Shown one piece after another: positions 37,179-50,304 of a stretch of 64,000 nt of DNA. Within the stretch, counting starts at the first letter, position 1. Each line of letters starts with the position of its first letter. Origin of the DNA: Takakia lepidozioides (lineage: Eukaryota; Streptophyta; Takakiopsida; Takakiales; Takakiaceae); the NCBI GenBank assembly GCA_030704615.1, contig CM060733.1, forward strand, positions 28,212,001-28,276,000, in the 5' to 3' direction. A program made the position numbers and the translations under genes. The notes below the pieces were generated by a model that worked only from the letters and a program-made list of their open reading frames with translations, ran no database searches and was not told the DNA's origin.

Positions 37179-38459
37179 TCACTGCTGCTGAAATTTTTGA
37201 TGAAGCCCTCCATAAATTTCTACACTTCCCCTGAGAGATGCCTGCAAGGAGGTATCAGCTACAGACTCTCTTGTTTGTGAACTATGCAGCAGTATTTGGA
37301 CACCTATTCCCCTCCAGCTCCATGGATAGCTCCATGGGTTTTCTTAGCTGACATTTGTTCATTGTACATTCTAGAATTAATCATGCTTTCAGACTGGGAT
37401 CCTATAACCCTGTTGGCATGAAGGCAGCGCAGGAGGCAAAAGACATCCGAGGGGAAGGGTGGCATGTGGACTTTGGCTGATAGACATGTGGATGCTGGAA
37501 CAGCTGGACACAGACCCTTGAGCAATTTGGAGATGCAGTATCTTCTAATGTTTGGTTATAGCAATTGCATTTTCAATGTTGTGCTTTGCATAAGTCAATC
37601 ATTCCTTGAGGCTAGTGTGAAAACGTCTAATAACTTTCTTAGTTTTTCAATCGTCATGCTCCATGCTCTACATGGCTTTTGGACTGTATTATCATGACAG
37701 CCTGTGACTACACATTTTGACAAGATATAGGAAGAGACTAGAAACCAACTCTTGGACATATTTTTGGGGAGGGCAGACTTTCAGGCAAGTCACTTCGATA
37801 AGATTTGGAAAATATGTGGATTCCAGATGATTGTACATACAGCATTACCAGTTTTGTATTTCAAGGCTTTGTTCTTAAGAGTGACTGCAATGCAGTCTTA
37901 TTGCTTGTGCAACAAGAATATGTTTAAAATTGATGTTTGATTTTTTCTGTGTGTTCTCTGGTAGACTTCCTTAGCCAGATCTGTGAGATTTGGCAAAGAG
38001 ATTATGCACAAAACGAATGAGCATTTTCCACATACAGCAACCTCAGCAGAAGATTGCAAAAGATGAAAAGACATTTTACTTGCTGTGTCTTGAAGTGGAC
38101 AAGACTTCTAAAGTAGATAATGGATTCGGAATTTTTGAGTCTGCAAGGATTGGAGTGACCAAGGGGAAGTGGCTGATTTCAAGTTTCAGCTGGAGTCTCC
38201 TTCTGGAGGGACCAGCATCAATGCTAATGATTGTGGCCAAGGAGCCCACCAGAGGTGACCTTCAAGTAAGTGTTGACAATACAGCGATGCAAAAGAACGG
38301 AAGAGAGAGAGAGAGAGGACATCTACATTAATAGATTTCTTTTGAAGTTCATGAGCATGAGGGCCATTCATGGTAGTTACATGATATAAGCCAATCCCAA
38401 ATTGACAGGACTTCCCCGAAACTCACTGCATGCGAACTCACTGCATGCAATACTGAATA

Positions 38460-38689
38460 CAGTCAAACCTGGATAAATGTTACCTCTTTTTTAGTTATAT
38501 CATCCTAAATGTTATGTATTTTCTGCCCTCTCTCTAAATGTTATCTTGCATTTGAAGGACCTGTTTTAATGTTAAATTTCTAATTGTTACGTTATGAAAT
38601 TTCAACCTGTTTTACTGTTATTTGATATACCTGCCTAATTGTTATAGAGTTCCTACTCTTGGAGCATAACAATTATCTAGGTTTGACTG
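38460..38689. mobile_element. Tigger/pogo-like MITE with TA target duplication
   Basis: The left end reads CAGTCAAACCTGGATAA and the right end is its near reverse complement (ttatctaggtttgactg), with TA on both outer sides. The 230-base interior is AT-rich, with several taattgttat/aatgttat repeats and no frame. This is the structure of a non-autonomous Tc1/mariner-pogo element. Confidence 0.75.
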
Positions 38690-38690
38690 T

Positions 38691-38797
38691 AGGCTTCTTG
38701 TCCTGTTCTTGTATTTGTCTCTGACAAATTGAAAGCATGCAATACTGCAATAAGCTTCTTATCCTATTCTTGTAGTTGTCTCAGACAAATTGAAAAT
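38691..38797 (+). repeat. 61-base direct duplication beside the MITE
   Basis: The stretch from 38691 (aggcttcttgtcctgttctt) recurs from 38752 (aagcttcttatcctattctt) with few changes, through tgtctc and gacaaattgaaa. It abuts the right TA of the MITE. Confidence 0.7.
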
Positions 38798-39783
38798 CTT
38801 TTTTTAACGTGATGGCAGTCCTTTCTGGTAAGGTGAGGCCCTGTATGCAATTTTTTGTGGTGAACGATGCATTTAGTTCATTAGTCGAAGATCAAATTAG
38901 TTTGATGTGATGTAATGCATGTTCAATCACAACATTTGGATTGTCATACTTATTTCATTTCAACTGCAACAGACTCTGTCAACAGGACACCAGCCGCACA
39001 TAAACCAGCTTACCTACATGTATGGAAACTGGAATCAGTATGTAGTTACACCTTTTGTAGTAGGGAATGGGATTGTCACCGTGTTTCAGAGTCTTTCACA
39101 GGAGGTAAGGTGACTGTGAACTGATGCGAGGCCAGCAGGCCAGGCATCAGTGGACTTCATGGAACCCTGTAAGAGACAGTGAGAATCCCATTCACTTGCA
39201 TAAAAGATAGGCATGCGACACAGAATATGTCACTGGAGATTACAGCCATATTCCTGGAAAGAAAGCACCACTACCAAGGGAATCATCCAACCCTATCTTT
39301 TATGTTTCATAAATGTATCGGAGAAACAAGCTCTTGAGGTGTGCCAATTGAAACATGTAAACTATTGGAACTCGTCCCAATGGCCATGACCGCCAACAAG
39401 AAGCGTCAAAACCAACAGAAAAACAGGTTCAGACATCCTCCTGGTTCAGTTAACTCAAGCAGACTGCTCCAGGTCGCAATTGCACTAAAAACCCAACTGA
39501 GTAGCTGACTCTGTTGTAGTCCTCAACCTTTTGCACTCAAGAATAGACCGGAAGAACTCCGAGACTAGGGATTTAGGAATTTTACATGATAGAAAGCCTC
39601 GACCAAAGTTCCTAGGGCAAGCCACATGCTCTGCAGTATCCAATTGCGGGCATTTCGATCTGGAAAACCATCTCTCCACTACTGTCTGCACTCTGGACCT
39701 AATCATCTCCAAATACCTGCGGGAATGTGAGGCAATGGGAATGACATTCGAGAGAACTAAGACTGATGATGTACCTAGAATTT

Positions 39784-40617
39784 TCACAACTGGCCACCTT
39801 CCGAGCTGCTGCTGGTACCCTTCTTCTTTGCAAAGTACGCATCAGCGCGGGCTTGGTTTTTAACATATCCTGCTGGAAACCACTTCTTCCTGCCCGGTAC
39901 GTGAACGGAAGAGCAACCTATTGATTCCAACTTCTCCTTGGCAGCCGTCGAAAAGGCTCCAGCTTTGATTGTCAGCTTGATGTCAAGCTCCCCATCACTC
40001 AAAACCTTTAATCGAAGTCTTCGGTCCCGCCCGCTCGGGTTGATGGTACCTCTTTCCTTCAAAGATTCCAGTGACACCTCATCGCCCTCTTTAAATCCAG
40101 CGGCTGCTATGTCACTCAAATTCACTGCAACGTACTTTGGTAGACCAGCTCCCATACCTCCAGCAATACCTCTGAGCTTGGGAAGGCGACGATACAAGGG
40201 CATCTGTCCTCCTTCAAACCCCGGGCGCACACCTGACCCTGACCTGGATTTTTGGCCCCTCATACCGAACCCACAACTGGCACCCTGCCCTGCAGCAATA
40301 CCACGCCCCTTTCTCTTTTGCCTGTGCCTTGACCCTGGCTGCGGCGACAGGTTATTGAGCCGGAACCTCTCCTCCGCACCCACTTCTTCATCGACGGTCT
40401 GGGCTTGTGCTACCACCACAGCTCTTCGTGCATTACCGGCGGTGGGGATAGTAGACGATTTCACAAGTTTTTGCCCCCTTGCAAACGAGCATCCGAAGGA
40501 CCCTCCTTTCAGACTGGCTGCATTGCTTTTCAGACACGACTGCAAACCCACCGATGGTCTGTACAGATGGGAAACAGACGCCCCAGCTGCTGCCATTGGG
40601 GAGGATAGCGAGGCCAT
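39784..40617 (-). CDS. RPL15: Plastid 50S ribosomal protein uL15c
   Basis: A single uninterrupted exon encodes 277 residues. The first 70 or so are a Ser/Ala-rich, acid-poor chloroplast transit peptide (MASLSSPMAAAGASVSHL). The mature part starts near RFRLNNLSPQPGSRHRQKR and has the uL15 N-terminal signature with GRGIAAGQGASCGFGMRGQK, SRSGSGVRPGFEGGQMPLYR and RRLPKLRG. The C-terminal domain ends with IGCSSVHVPGRKKWFPAGYV. It is an assembly protein of the large subunit of the plastid ribosome. The antisense frame across it is a GC shadow. Confidence 0.95.
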   Translation of the reverse strand: MASLSSPMAAAGASVSHLYRPSVGLQSCLKSNAASLKGGSFGCSFARGQKLVKSSTIPTAGNARRAVVVAQAQTVDEEVGAEERFRLNNLSPQPGSRHRQKRKGRGIAAGQGASCGFGMRGQKSRSGSGVRPGFEGGQMPLYRRLPKLRGIAGGMGAGLPKYVAVNLSDIAAAGFKEGDEVSLESLKERGTINPSGRDRRLRLKVLSDGELDIKLTIKAGAFSTAAKEKLESIGCSSVHVPGRKKWFPAGYVKNQARADAYFAKKKGTSSSSEGGQL

Positions 40618-41995
40618 GGCGTTCCTAGAAGAGCATCTCCAGTTCTCTCAACGACAAGAAAGAGAACCTTATCCTTCATCCCTTTGAGCCTTCTTTCAAG
40701 ATCTCGTTTGAGGATCTTGAGGCTCTTTGCTAGTCAGGTCCCAAAATACCTTAATACTTAATACTACCTGCGTTCATACACAAGAGCCCATAAAAATCCT
40801 CTGGGTGAGATGGCATTCATGATTTGAGGGAATAAGCATCTGTGCATTCTCAAAGCTACAAAATGGAGGGATTCTCATGGTTTATGTCGGAGTCGTGTAC
40901 TACATAAAACAAGTTTATGTTGCTTTGCAAAAGGCTCAAGCTCAATCTATTTTACGTCGGGCAGAGGTTGCTGGGGCAGCTTCATCCTTTCCTGTTGTCT
41001 GACCTTCTTCAGGCTGTAGGTGATACTAGAATAGTTTGATTTCTTTATTTGTGTTAATATATCTAGCTCTACGAGCTTTGGTTGTTTCCTCCTGGGGACA
41101 GTTACACCCATTTGTACAATCACCCCACTTGGGTCTTTTTATAAAGCTATGCAAGGTTATATACATACAAGCACATTCGCTTTTCTTATGCTTTTGGATG
41201 CAACTGCCAAACATCACTCTGGTCATTCCTCTTCTCTGCTAGTCAAGAATACCCTGCTTTTTGAAGAGGTACTCTTCTTTTTTCTCGTTCCCACATATCT
41301 CAACATTACAAGGCAATACTTGATTTGCAACCCACAACTTCACTAATGAAATAGACATACATTGCCCGAGCCTGTGTTTCTTCCAACTTGCAAGACACAT
41401 AACAGTGTACTGGGAGAAAATTTCCAGTATCCCAAGATGGGATCTCAATTGGACAACTGCAATTCTCTGATATTTTTGGAAGTTTGTATTGAACGAAAAC
41501 AAACTGAGGCTTTCTTTTTTAGGCAAAATAATATTCACACATTTGAGACTCATGCTCAAGAACAAGATGTCACTTCCACTCCAGGTCTTAGAGAACTTGA
41601 AGAACCAACTTGCAGCCTACTTTGCTGGCTGTCAGCACCAGGTGACATGGTGAGCAGCCATGCATACACAGTCAGCTTCCTCACACTTGTGAAATCAACA
41701 AAGAAAATCAAACCCTGGTAATCATTGAAACCAATCCTCCCCACAATATAATTGAAAACCCAAAAGGCTCTACTTGATAAGATGCTGTGAAGTCCCTGTA
41801 TACAATTAGAGGGGTCAAAACAATTTCATTTATGCTATTCATAACTATTTCGACTCATTGAATCTGGTTTATTTTTGTATAATGGACAACCAGTGCGGTC
41901 AAACAATGTCTATTCATAACTACTTCAACTCATCAAAGGTGGTATCTAGGCAAAAAATTGATTTCTGACCCTAGCTTGAAGTCCTCCCTCCCCAC
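40618..41995. other. Intergenic between RPL15 and UBC
   Basis: This stretch holds the RPL15 promoter and the UBC 3' flank. No coding frame or repeat of note. Confidence 0.4.
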
Positions 41996-43774
<1,779 letters not shown>

Positions 43775-43909
43775 TCATTCAGTATTACCCCAAACTTGCA
43801 CCTGAACTGCTTTTCTTCGTCCTTACTTCGTCCTTACTTCGTCCTCTTCGGAATCCTTCAACGAAGAGGGGGTTGTTCGTGTCCATAAATTGCAAAGAGC
43901 CCTCCTCAG

Positions 43910-44213
43910 ATCTATCTTTTGAGCTCTCCACTAGATGTCTTTCGACAATTTTTCAGCTTTTGTACTACCAAGTTTTCGTGCTCCTTTGTAAAGGATTTTG
44001 AGTGCATCAGATGTCCTCTCCGAACTTCAGATGCCTTGATCATCTATTGCATGGACTGCGATCTATCTTTTGAGCTCTCCACTAGATGTCTTCCGACAAT
44101 TTTTCAGCTTTTGTACTAACAAGTTTTCGTGCTGCTTGGTAAAGGATTTTGAGTGCATTGATAGATGTGCTCTCCGAACCTCAGATGCCTTGATCATCTA
44201 TTGCATGGACTGC
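43910..44213. repeat. 151-base tandem duplication over a gene's 3' end
   Basis: Bases 43910-44060 and 44061-44213 are about 95% alike by eye; the second copy has a few extra bases near 44160. The right copy contains the last ten codons and stop of the two-helix membrane protein; the left copy is a duplicate of that end plus its 3' flank. Confidence 0.85.
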
Positions 44214-44468
44214 TTTAGATGCATGCAGCTTGTTCATCAGCCAGATCCGAATGTGAAGCACGTAAAGAACAAAACATCCAAATCCCAGGATCCATCCGAA
44301 CACATACGCAACCCACCAAGCGGCGCTGAAGGGTTCCTTCCCCAATGCCTTGCTCGCCACCACTGACATTATACTGGTGAACACAACGATGGTGATGGCC
44401 CCACACAGTAGCACAGCTATTATGATTCCCACCGGCCAGGGAGTAGTTATTACTGCTAGTTGGTTCAT
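44181..44468 (-). CDS. Small two-helix membrane protein, unknown family
   Basis: The frame from ATG 44468 encodes 95 residues; an upstream in-frame ATG at 44564 would add 32. Two hydrophobic segments stand out: VGIIIAVLLCGAITIVVFTS (about residues 13-32) and WWVAYVFGWILGFGCFVLYV (about 51-70). A Lys-rich turn (SKALGKEP) separates them. The C-terminus HIRIWLMNKLHASK is basic. The short Met start (MNQLAVITTPWP) puts a helix near the N-terminus. The last ten codons lie in a tandemly duplicated segment. No family is recognised. Confidence 0.5.
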   Translation of the reverse strand: MNQLAVITTPWPVGIIIAVLLCGAITIVVFTSIMSVVASKALGKEPFSAAWWVAYVFGWILGFGCFVLYVLHIRIWLMNKLHASKAVHAIDDQGI

Positions 44469-45617
44469 TCCTTGCTGTGATTGTTCTTCGTCAGAGAGAA
44501 ATTCCTTCTTGCACTTACAGAGTTTCTGGAGAGAGATTTTGAGAGGCAGTTGCAGCGCTATCATAAGAGCTTATATATCATACTTCACCCTCTGACCTTC
44601 CTTCTCCTCCCTCACAGGAAGGCGAAAACATGCTTGCTCTGGAAGAGAGAAGAGTTTTGCATGGACGACGCACAGTTAACATTCCGCCGGCTGCATATCG
44701 TTCTTCGTGCAACTCTCTTGATCAAAGTTTCTGAACGATAATTCATTTCTTCGTCGGCTCCGCTACTGTATCTTCTGCTGTATCTCAGGCTCTTCTTCTC
44801 CAAAGGGAAAGTACTTGGGCGGACATGTGGAGCATGGCTTCCCGGAAGATCCCAATGTGCGGCAGGATACGAACCGGCCATTGAGGCATACACTGGAAAT
44901 CTGAAAGCACAACTGCAAACCAGTAAGAGTATCATCAAAGAGTGATTGGGTCTCGATTGGAATCTCTCTAGAAGCTTGTTGGGGATGTCATTACTCACTA
45001 CGGTATGACGATAGAAGGCATACTGGTTGTGCCGAGCAAACTTCAGGAGGGAGTTGGGCGACACATGCCCAATTCCAACCAATGTGGAGTTGTCCGTAAC
45101 GCTACCCTTGTCAAATGTGTGGGGCGTTCAAACGCGACATACACCATTAACAGACTCGAGTGCACCTGGGCATATTCTCACTGGTTGGGCAGAGCAAGGA
45201 CATTTGTGTGCGCACCAAAATAATACTCCAGATACTATATCCACACTTGAAAAAGGATCTCCTGCACGCCTAGTAATCTACTGGATCGTTACTTGAACGA
45301 AATGAAGGGGTGGGAGAGATTCATTGCAGGCCCTTCCCCTATTTAGTAAGCTAAAAGTCATACACTGGCACGGACTTCACCAGATTGGCTCAACATAGAT
45401 TCAAAAGAGAAAGAAGTTCCATAAAATTGCTGACCTTTCAAACAAGTCCTTTTGCAGCTCACCAGTTTTATCCATAACACGCAAGTGCCATAGTACGTTG
45501 CCACGCCCTATTTCGAGTTGATAGTCATGGTTATGAGACCCAAGCACAGTGTTAAAAACAAGCTGGCATATAACTGCCTTCAAAGAATATAATGAAGGAG
45601 CCACACTGGGATTGTAC

Positions 45618-48155
45618 CTTGATCACTGATATAGGCCACCTCCCGACCACTGGCTGCATGTAGCATTTGAACCTCATCTTTGCATTAGGCAAATACTCGG
45701 CCATGACGAACCAGAAGACAGATTCCGAGTTCATAACAACTAGTTAATTGATATATCCCTCCTGGCAGGCTGGCTGTATGCTTGAGTCACATGTTCAAAG
45801 CTTACAGTCTCCTCATTTAGGTCTTTCATGAAGCTTCACAGAGGTTTAATAAATAAAGGAAGCTTATAAGGATTTCTTTGGTCAAGAGCTCCATTGTCCT
45901 CTTAAGGAGAGAACACCCATCGGTGCTTTTCTCCTGATGTACCTTTCCCCCCAGTCAATACTGCATGAGAAGATGTTAGCTTCACCAGCTAATACCCATT
46001 TGCAGTGGAGGGCTCCCTCATATGTTTAGAATTTAGTGTCTACTTCCACCCTGTTCATTTAGTTCACTTAAGTTTATCCTGTGACATGAGAGTCAACGTC
46101 CCCTTGGATCAAGGGTCACCTGCTGGGTATGGACACAACATGGGCGTTTTAGGGCCTAGAGTTGAAGAATCCTGAGACGAAAGATGATGACTCACTGTCC
46201 ATTAGGGTTGTAGACAACTGCGTTCCAATTGAGGTAGTTCAAGTAGCAGGGAGCATCTCCCTGGCACCATGATTTTCCGCACCCATGACCACATCCCATC
46301 GGCTCCTACCAGTAGCTTATTAGCTCGAACAACTACACTGCCAGAGGCCCCCACCATGCCTTTTGCAGTTGTCCGAAACTCGACGTCCACACCTCCCTGC
46401 AAAATGTGCGAGCTAATGAGCACCTTCCAGGCTCTGGGGTCGCCTCTGGGATCCCCCCCTAGCTGTGAAAACAATGCCATATAAGGGTCCATGGGAGTAG
46501 TCAGTGGTCAAACCAGTGCTAAGGATTGAGCAATTCACACTGAGTTTTCGTACATGGCATTTGGAGCCTGGGGCATTCGAGGTATGAGTAAGAATACACT
46601 AAGTATGATCGGATTATATTTAGTTGAATGAGATTGAGTTGCGTGCGCAATCTGCTCCTGAAGGATACTAGGTTATAATTATAGTTCTATAATGCTCGAG
46701 ATCCCAGGAGTTTCATATGTGGTCATGCAAACTTTAGATTGTGGGATGCGAGAAAGAAAGTTGGGTGGTGAGAAAGACAAGAGTTGGACCAGCAAATTCG
46801 GATCATGGATAAATAACTAAATCTCTTATACTGTTCCACATTCCTGTGAGAGGAAGAACTTACAGGAGCAGGTCTATAAGGAACGAAGCGATGATCGCAG
46901 TGAATGCTCGACTTGTCCACAAGGCTTGCCAAGAGCTCCTGCTAGAAGCGCCAGCCAATCGTGACAAAATACGACCTTGTGTGTTATAGGGATGACGAGG
47001 TCCTTCTCGCCGCTTCTTCTTATAATTTTCTTGATGCACACATTTTTATTGCCATAATGCTAGTCCAGGATATACCCCGTTCAGTGCCGTTATACCTGCA
47101 GGCGATGTATTCCAAGGGCAGGTTATGCTACACGATCTTCGAATACCAGATCAAAATTCCTACCTTTCGGAAGAGAATTCCGATGTCCAGAGGACTATCT
47201 GCTAGACTTGGGCCATATATAGTTTGACCTTGCAAAGTATGGACCTTTCATTGGACCTTGGATCACCGAGGTCATTATACCTGGACCAAATGTTGCCCAC
47301 ATGGCAAATGATTTCTCCAGACCTGTATGTTTACATCTTAGTTTTCAGGCGACAGTGCACACAATTATGTGGTTCGTTGAAGTACTCCAGTGTTGTTGCT
47401 TGCACTGTTCACTAGCGATAAATTGAAGAGGACTGTATTCCTGTAGATCCGGTCTTGTGTGGGGAGATTTGAGCTTCTGCTGCTAGTATCAGTTAATGCA
47501 CTCTCCTGCGAGAACCCTACAACTGCATTCTCCTCTTGTACTTGAATATTCAACGCACCTCACATGTTGCTGGCCAACATTGCTTGTATAATGCAGCGTA
47601 TATATGTGCATTATGGAGTCATGATTCCGGTCAGAGCCGAAATTGGGTGCGAACTTAAATTCGACCAAACTGGACTGCATGATTCTGCCCAATTCACCTC
47701 TACTATATCCACAATTTGCATGTCTGGATTTATTCCTCGTTCATGGGCGATGTTTGTTACCACAGAGGTCTCAGGAGTTCTGAACTACTGATATCACTTG
47801 ATTCATTCAATCCTTAAAGAGTGTCCATCCGATGGCACATACCGTTGAGAGCCAGGTTAATGCCAGTGGCGGAGTCAGTGCGAAGAGCAGGAGCTTTTTC
47901 GAACACATGAGCCTGTATGCCTCTCAATGTTAACCCTGTGGAGTTGTAACGAGTGCCTGCACCCACAGTTCTGGCCGTGTAGAGAGAGACCCAGCAGCAG
48001 ACCAGGGTCCTGCACCACTCATCAGTCCCAAGCCGTGCCACCAGCTTCTGGGGCCCTGTTGGCATCCCTACTTCCACATTCCACACCTCCTTCATCATTG
48101 TTGTATTCATGCTCACAGGCAGTGACCTCGCCAGTGTGAAGTGCATAAAGTACAT
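45618..48155 (-). pseudogene. FAD-dependent monooxygenase (zeaxanthin-epoxidase-like), probably decayed
   Basis: Recognisable exons are a first one ending at 47843 (VFEKAPALRTDSATGINLAL), 46938-46864 (ELLASLVDKSSIHCDHRFV), 46396-46196 (VVRANKLLVGADGMWSWVRK then YLNYLNWNAVVYNPNG) and 45649-45618 (GREVAYISDQ). These follow the order of FAD aromatic/epoxidase-type monooxygenases: FAD fold, then the GADG motif. Three defects stand out. The first fold reads VGAG-TRYNSTG-LTLRG where the family has VGAGIAGL. There is one extra base in exon 46396-46196 between KIMVPG and DAPCYLNYL. Expected exons between 47842 and 46939 were not found. Splice sites are otherwise kept. Further exon-like pieces (NVLWHLRVMDKTGELQ at about 45.47 kb; RHNQYAFYRH at about 45.02 kb) may be its 3' part. 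Confidence 0.5.
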
Positions 48156-48159
48156 CTCC

Positions 48160-49671
48160 GAGGACGTTAACCCTTAAGTGGTATATCGACCCATTTTGGG
48201 TCGGTCAGGTTTACTAAACTGCCATTACTCCCTCTGGTTAAGCCTGATTAGCCCTCACAAGGGCTCATTTGACTTTTTCCTTCAAATGGCATTGGCCAAT
48301 TGGCCAATGCCTCAAAGGGTTGCCAGGTGGAGCCCGCCAAGTGGGGCACACGCAGCTTTTTGGAGGGGATTTGGCCCCCCTAACCTGCCCAGGTTGCAGA
48401 CGTGGCAACCACGGTCAGGTTAGGGTGAACATAGGATACCCCATGAAGCTGGGGGCGGCACATTTCCCCAAACCCCTTGAATGCTGGGCGGGTGAAATGA
48501 TGGCCCTACAGGTCTGGGCATTCCCAGGCCTGGGCCCTAGCCTGAATCGACGGCGATGGCAGCTCCGGCCAAGACCATGCAGGCCGGGAGGGAGTGCAGC
48601 CGCGATGGCGGCAGAGCTCGGGGGTCGAGGAAACTCCCATGAGTCAAACCTAGGGCGGGGGTTTAATAGGGTTGAGGGTGGAGTGGCCCCCCATGAATGA
48701 AAGCAGGGCCGGGTAGCCAGAGGAGCTCCCAAAACGGCAAGTAATAAATGAGGCCCCGGAGTTCAATGCTCCCTCAGCGGGCCTGCCTGCGTGGCCCCAC
48801 CCCCCTCGTTGTGCCGCCGAGCCTGCCGCCCCCAACCCCTCCACCCCCCGTGCCGGGTCCATCCCTCGCCATAACACTGTCATACAATCTCAGCACTGTC
48901 ATTACTGTATTGAACTGTATTATAGTACTGTACACATGCATAATGCATGCCCCATGAATACCTCATCATAGACGCACCGTCCTATAGCGCAATCATAGCA
49001 TAGACATTCAGTTGTCCGTGGGACTTCCCCATGGGGTTGACACATGCGTGCACTCATGCGGAGGGGGACGCTTCGCATGCGAGACGTTTTGCTTCACTCT
49101 TCACTATTGACGTCCACTCGTTTTCAGGCACTATTCATGTCGCTTGAACGCTTCTATATTCTTCATATCGACCCCGTCCTCAGTCTGTGGGAGGAGAATC
49201 TGCAGAAACAAGTGGGACGTTCTTTCCATGCAAAGGATTTCACATGTTGGTGTCATCCGTAAGTACTTGCTCTCCTGTCCCCCATGTTTCTGCTGCACAC
49301 CTTTGCCGGGGTTAAACGAAGCAGTCTCCCGAGTGTACGCATTCAGAGATTTTATTGTTATCCTTTCCTGCTGTCGTTGCTGTTGTTGGCCCTCTCTTCA
49401 GATTTTCTGGTAATTTGTATGGCATCCCCGGGGTGGCGGGGAGGTTCAAATCCTTCATCGTTTTTGCTTTAGGGTTTCACTGTACATACTGTCTTTCCTC
49501 TTGCAGCACTGTTGCACGTGCCTGTAGTCCATTCTGTTTTCCCTGTCGATTTGCTGCGTCGCTCCTGGATCGTTGCTTCCACACTCCGAATCTCGTTTAC
49601 TTTCAAGAGCTCGCTTTTACCATTTCTGTTGCCGATACTTGTGGTGGAGGCGCTCCACTTGGACTTGCGAT
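48160..49671. other. GC-rich gap with repeats, no gene
   Basis: From 48.3 to 48.9 kb the base composition rises sharply and includes C-runs. A segment at 48745-48860 resembles 59880-60000. No supported coding frame. The last 600 bases are probably leader of the zinc-finger gene. Confidence 0.4.
48745..48860 (+). repeat. GC-rich dispersed repeat, copy 1
   Basis: It shares the sequence gaggcccc-ggagttcaatgc and a following Pro-codon-like C-rich tract with 59880-60000. The two copies are diverged. Confidence 0.4.
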
Positions 49672-50304
49672 ATGGTCAAAAAATCGACCATGGTGGAAGC
49701 CCGTCGGATGTACCAAGAGGAGTACGAAGACGACGAGTGGGAGGAATTGATCTGCGAGGCCCACATGAAGGCAAGGTTTGAGGAACCCGATTGTAATAAC
49801 AAGAAGCCCTTCAAATGCATTTTCTGTAATAGGATCTATAAAGACAAAAAAAAACTAAACATTCACTGGATAAACGGATGTGATGCTCATCAGTACAAGG
49901 GTGCCCCTAAACTCAAAATGTACCCTGTTTTTGAGGTGGCCCAGAGGGCGGTCTATGAGGCTGTTCTCACCAAGCACGGTCTGACGCCTCGAAAAAACTC
50001 CCGTCCGCAAAAGGTGGATGTGGATAAGGGCGATATGGTTGTGGACCTACTTGACAGCGGTGATGAGGAATTCGCAGACATGCCACCTTTGAAGGTGCGG
50101 AAGAAGGGCTTGTGTCTACAAAAGAATGAGGGTCAGTCTGTAAAGAGAGTAGACCTGTCAATTATCAAACCCAGTGTTGCATTGAAAGAACAAAGCTGTT
50201 ACTTTTTGACTGGTTTGATGATACACTTTCATATGCTGCAGATTTCTTGTGGATACAGCAGAACTGGGAATGGAGATGACACAGGGAGAGAGTGGATTGT
50301 ATGA
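49672..50304 (+). CDS. C2H2-like zinc-finger ORF, unknown family
   Basis: The frame from ATG 49672 (MVKKSTMVEARRMYQEEYED) runs 210 codons. An acidic N-terminus is followed by FKCIFCNRIYKDKKKLNIHW then INGCDAH. The spacing Cys-x2-Cys-x12-His plus a Cys/His a few residues on is that of a single C2H2/C2HC finger. A second conserved-looking block is VFEVAQRAVYEAVLTKHGLT. After VDLLDSGDEE the sequence is basic and low in complexity. The last 25 codons overlap an orphan UGT exon in another frame, so the true 3' end may lie before about 50180 or be spliced. It may be a host gene or a transposon-borne DNA-binding protein. Confidence 0.5.
   Translation: MVKKSTMVEARRMYQEEYEDDEWEELICEAHMKARFEEPDCNNKKPFKCIFCNRIYKDKKKLNIHWINGCDAHQYKGAPKLKMYPVFEVAQRAVYEAVLTKHGLTPRKNSRPQKVDVDKGDMVVDLLDSGDEEFADMPPLKVRKKGLCLQKNEGQSVKRVDLSIIKPSVALKEQSCYFLTGLMIHFHMLQISCGYSRTGNGDDTGREWIV

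Larger units (their letters stand above)
37179..39783. other. Intergenic with a MITE, a duplication and two possible exons
   Basis: Apart from the MITE at 38.46 kb and the adjacent 61-base duplication, there is a weak exon-like pair: an open frame ending at about 38265 before gtaagt, and one from about 38971 (after ctgcaacag) to 39106 before gtaagg, which reads HQPHINQLTYMYGNWNQYVV in phase. No family match supports it. Confidence 0.35.

Noticed and set aside
39938-40687. 249-codon plus-strand frame
   Set aside because: It lies antisense to plastid RPL15, which matches its family along the whole length; the frame is a GC-bias shadow.
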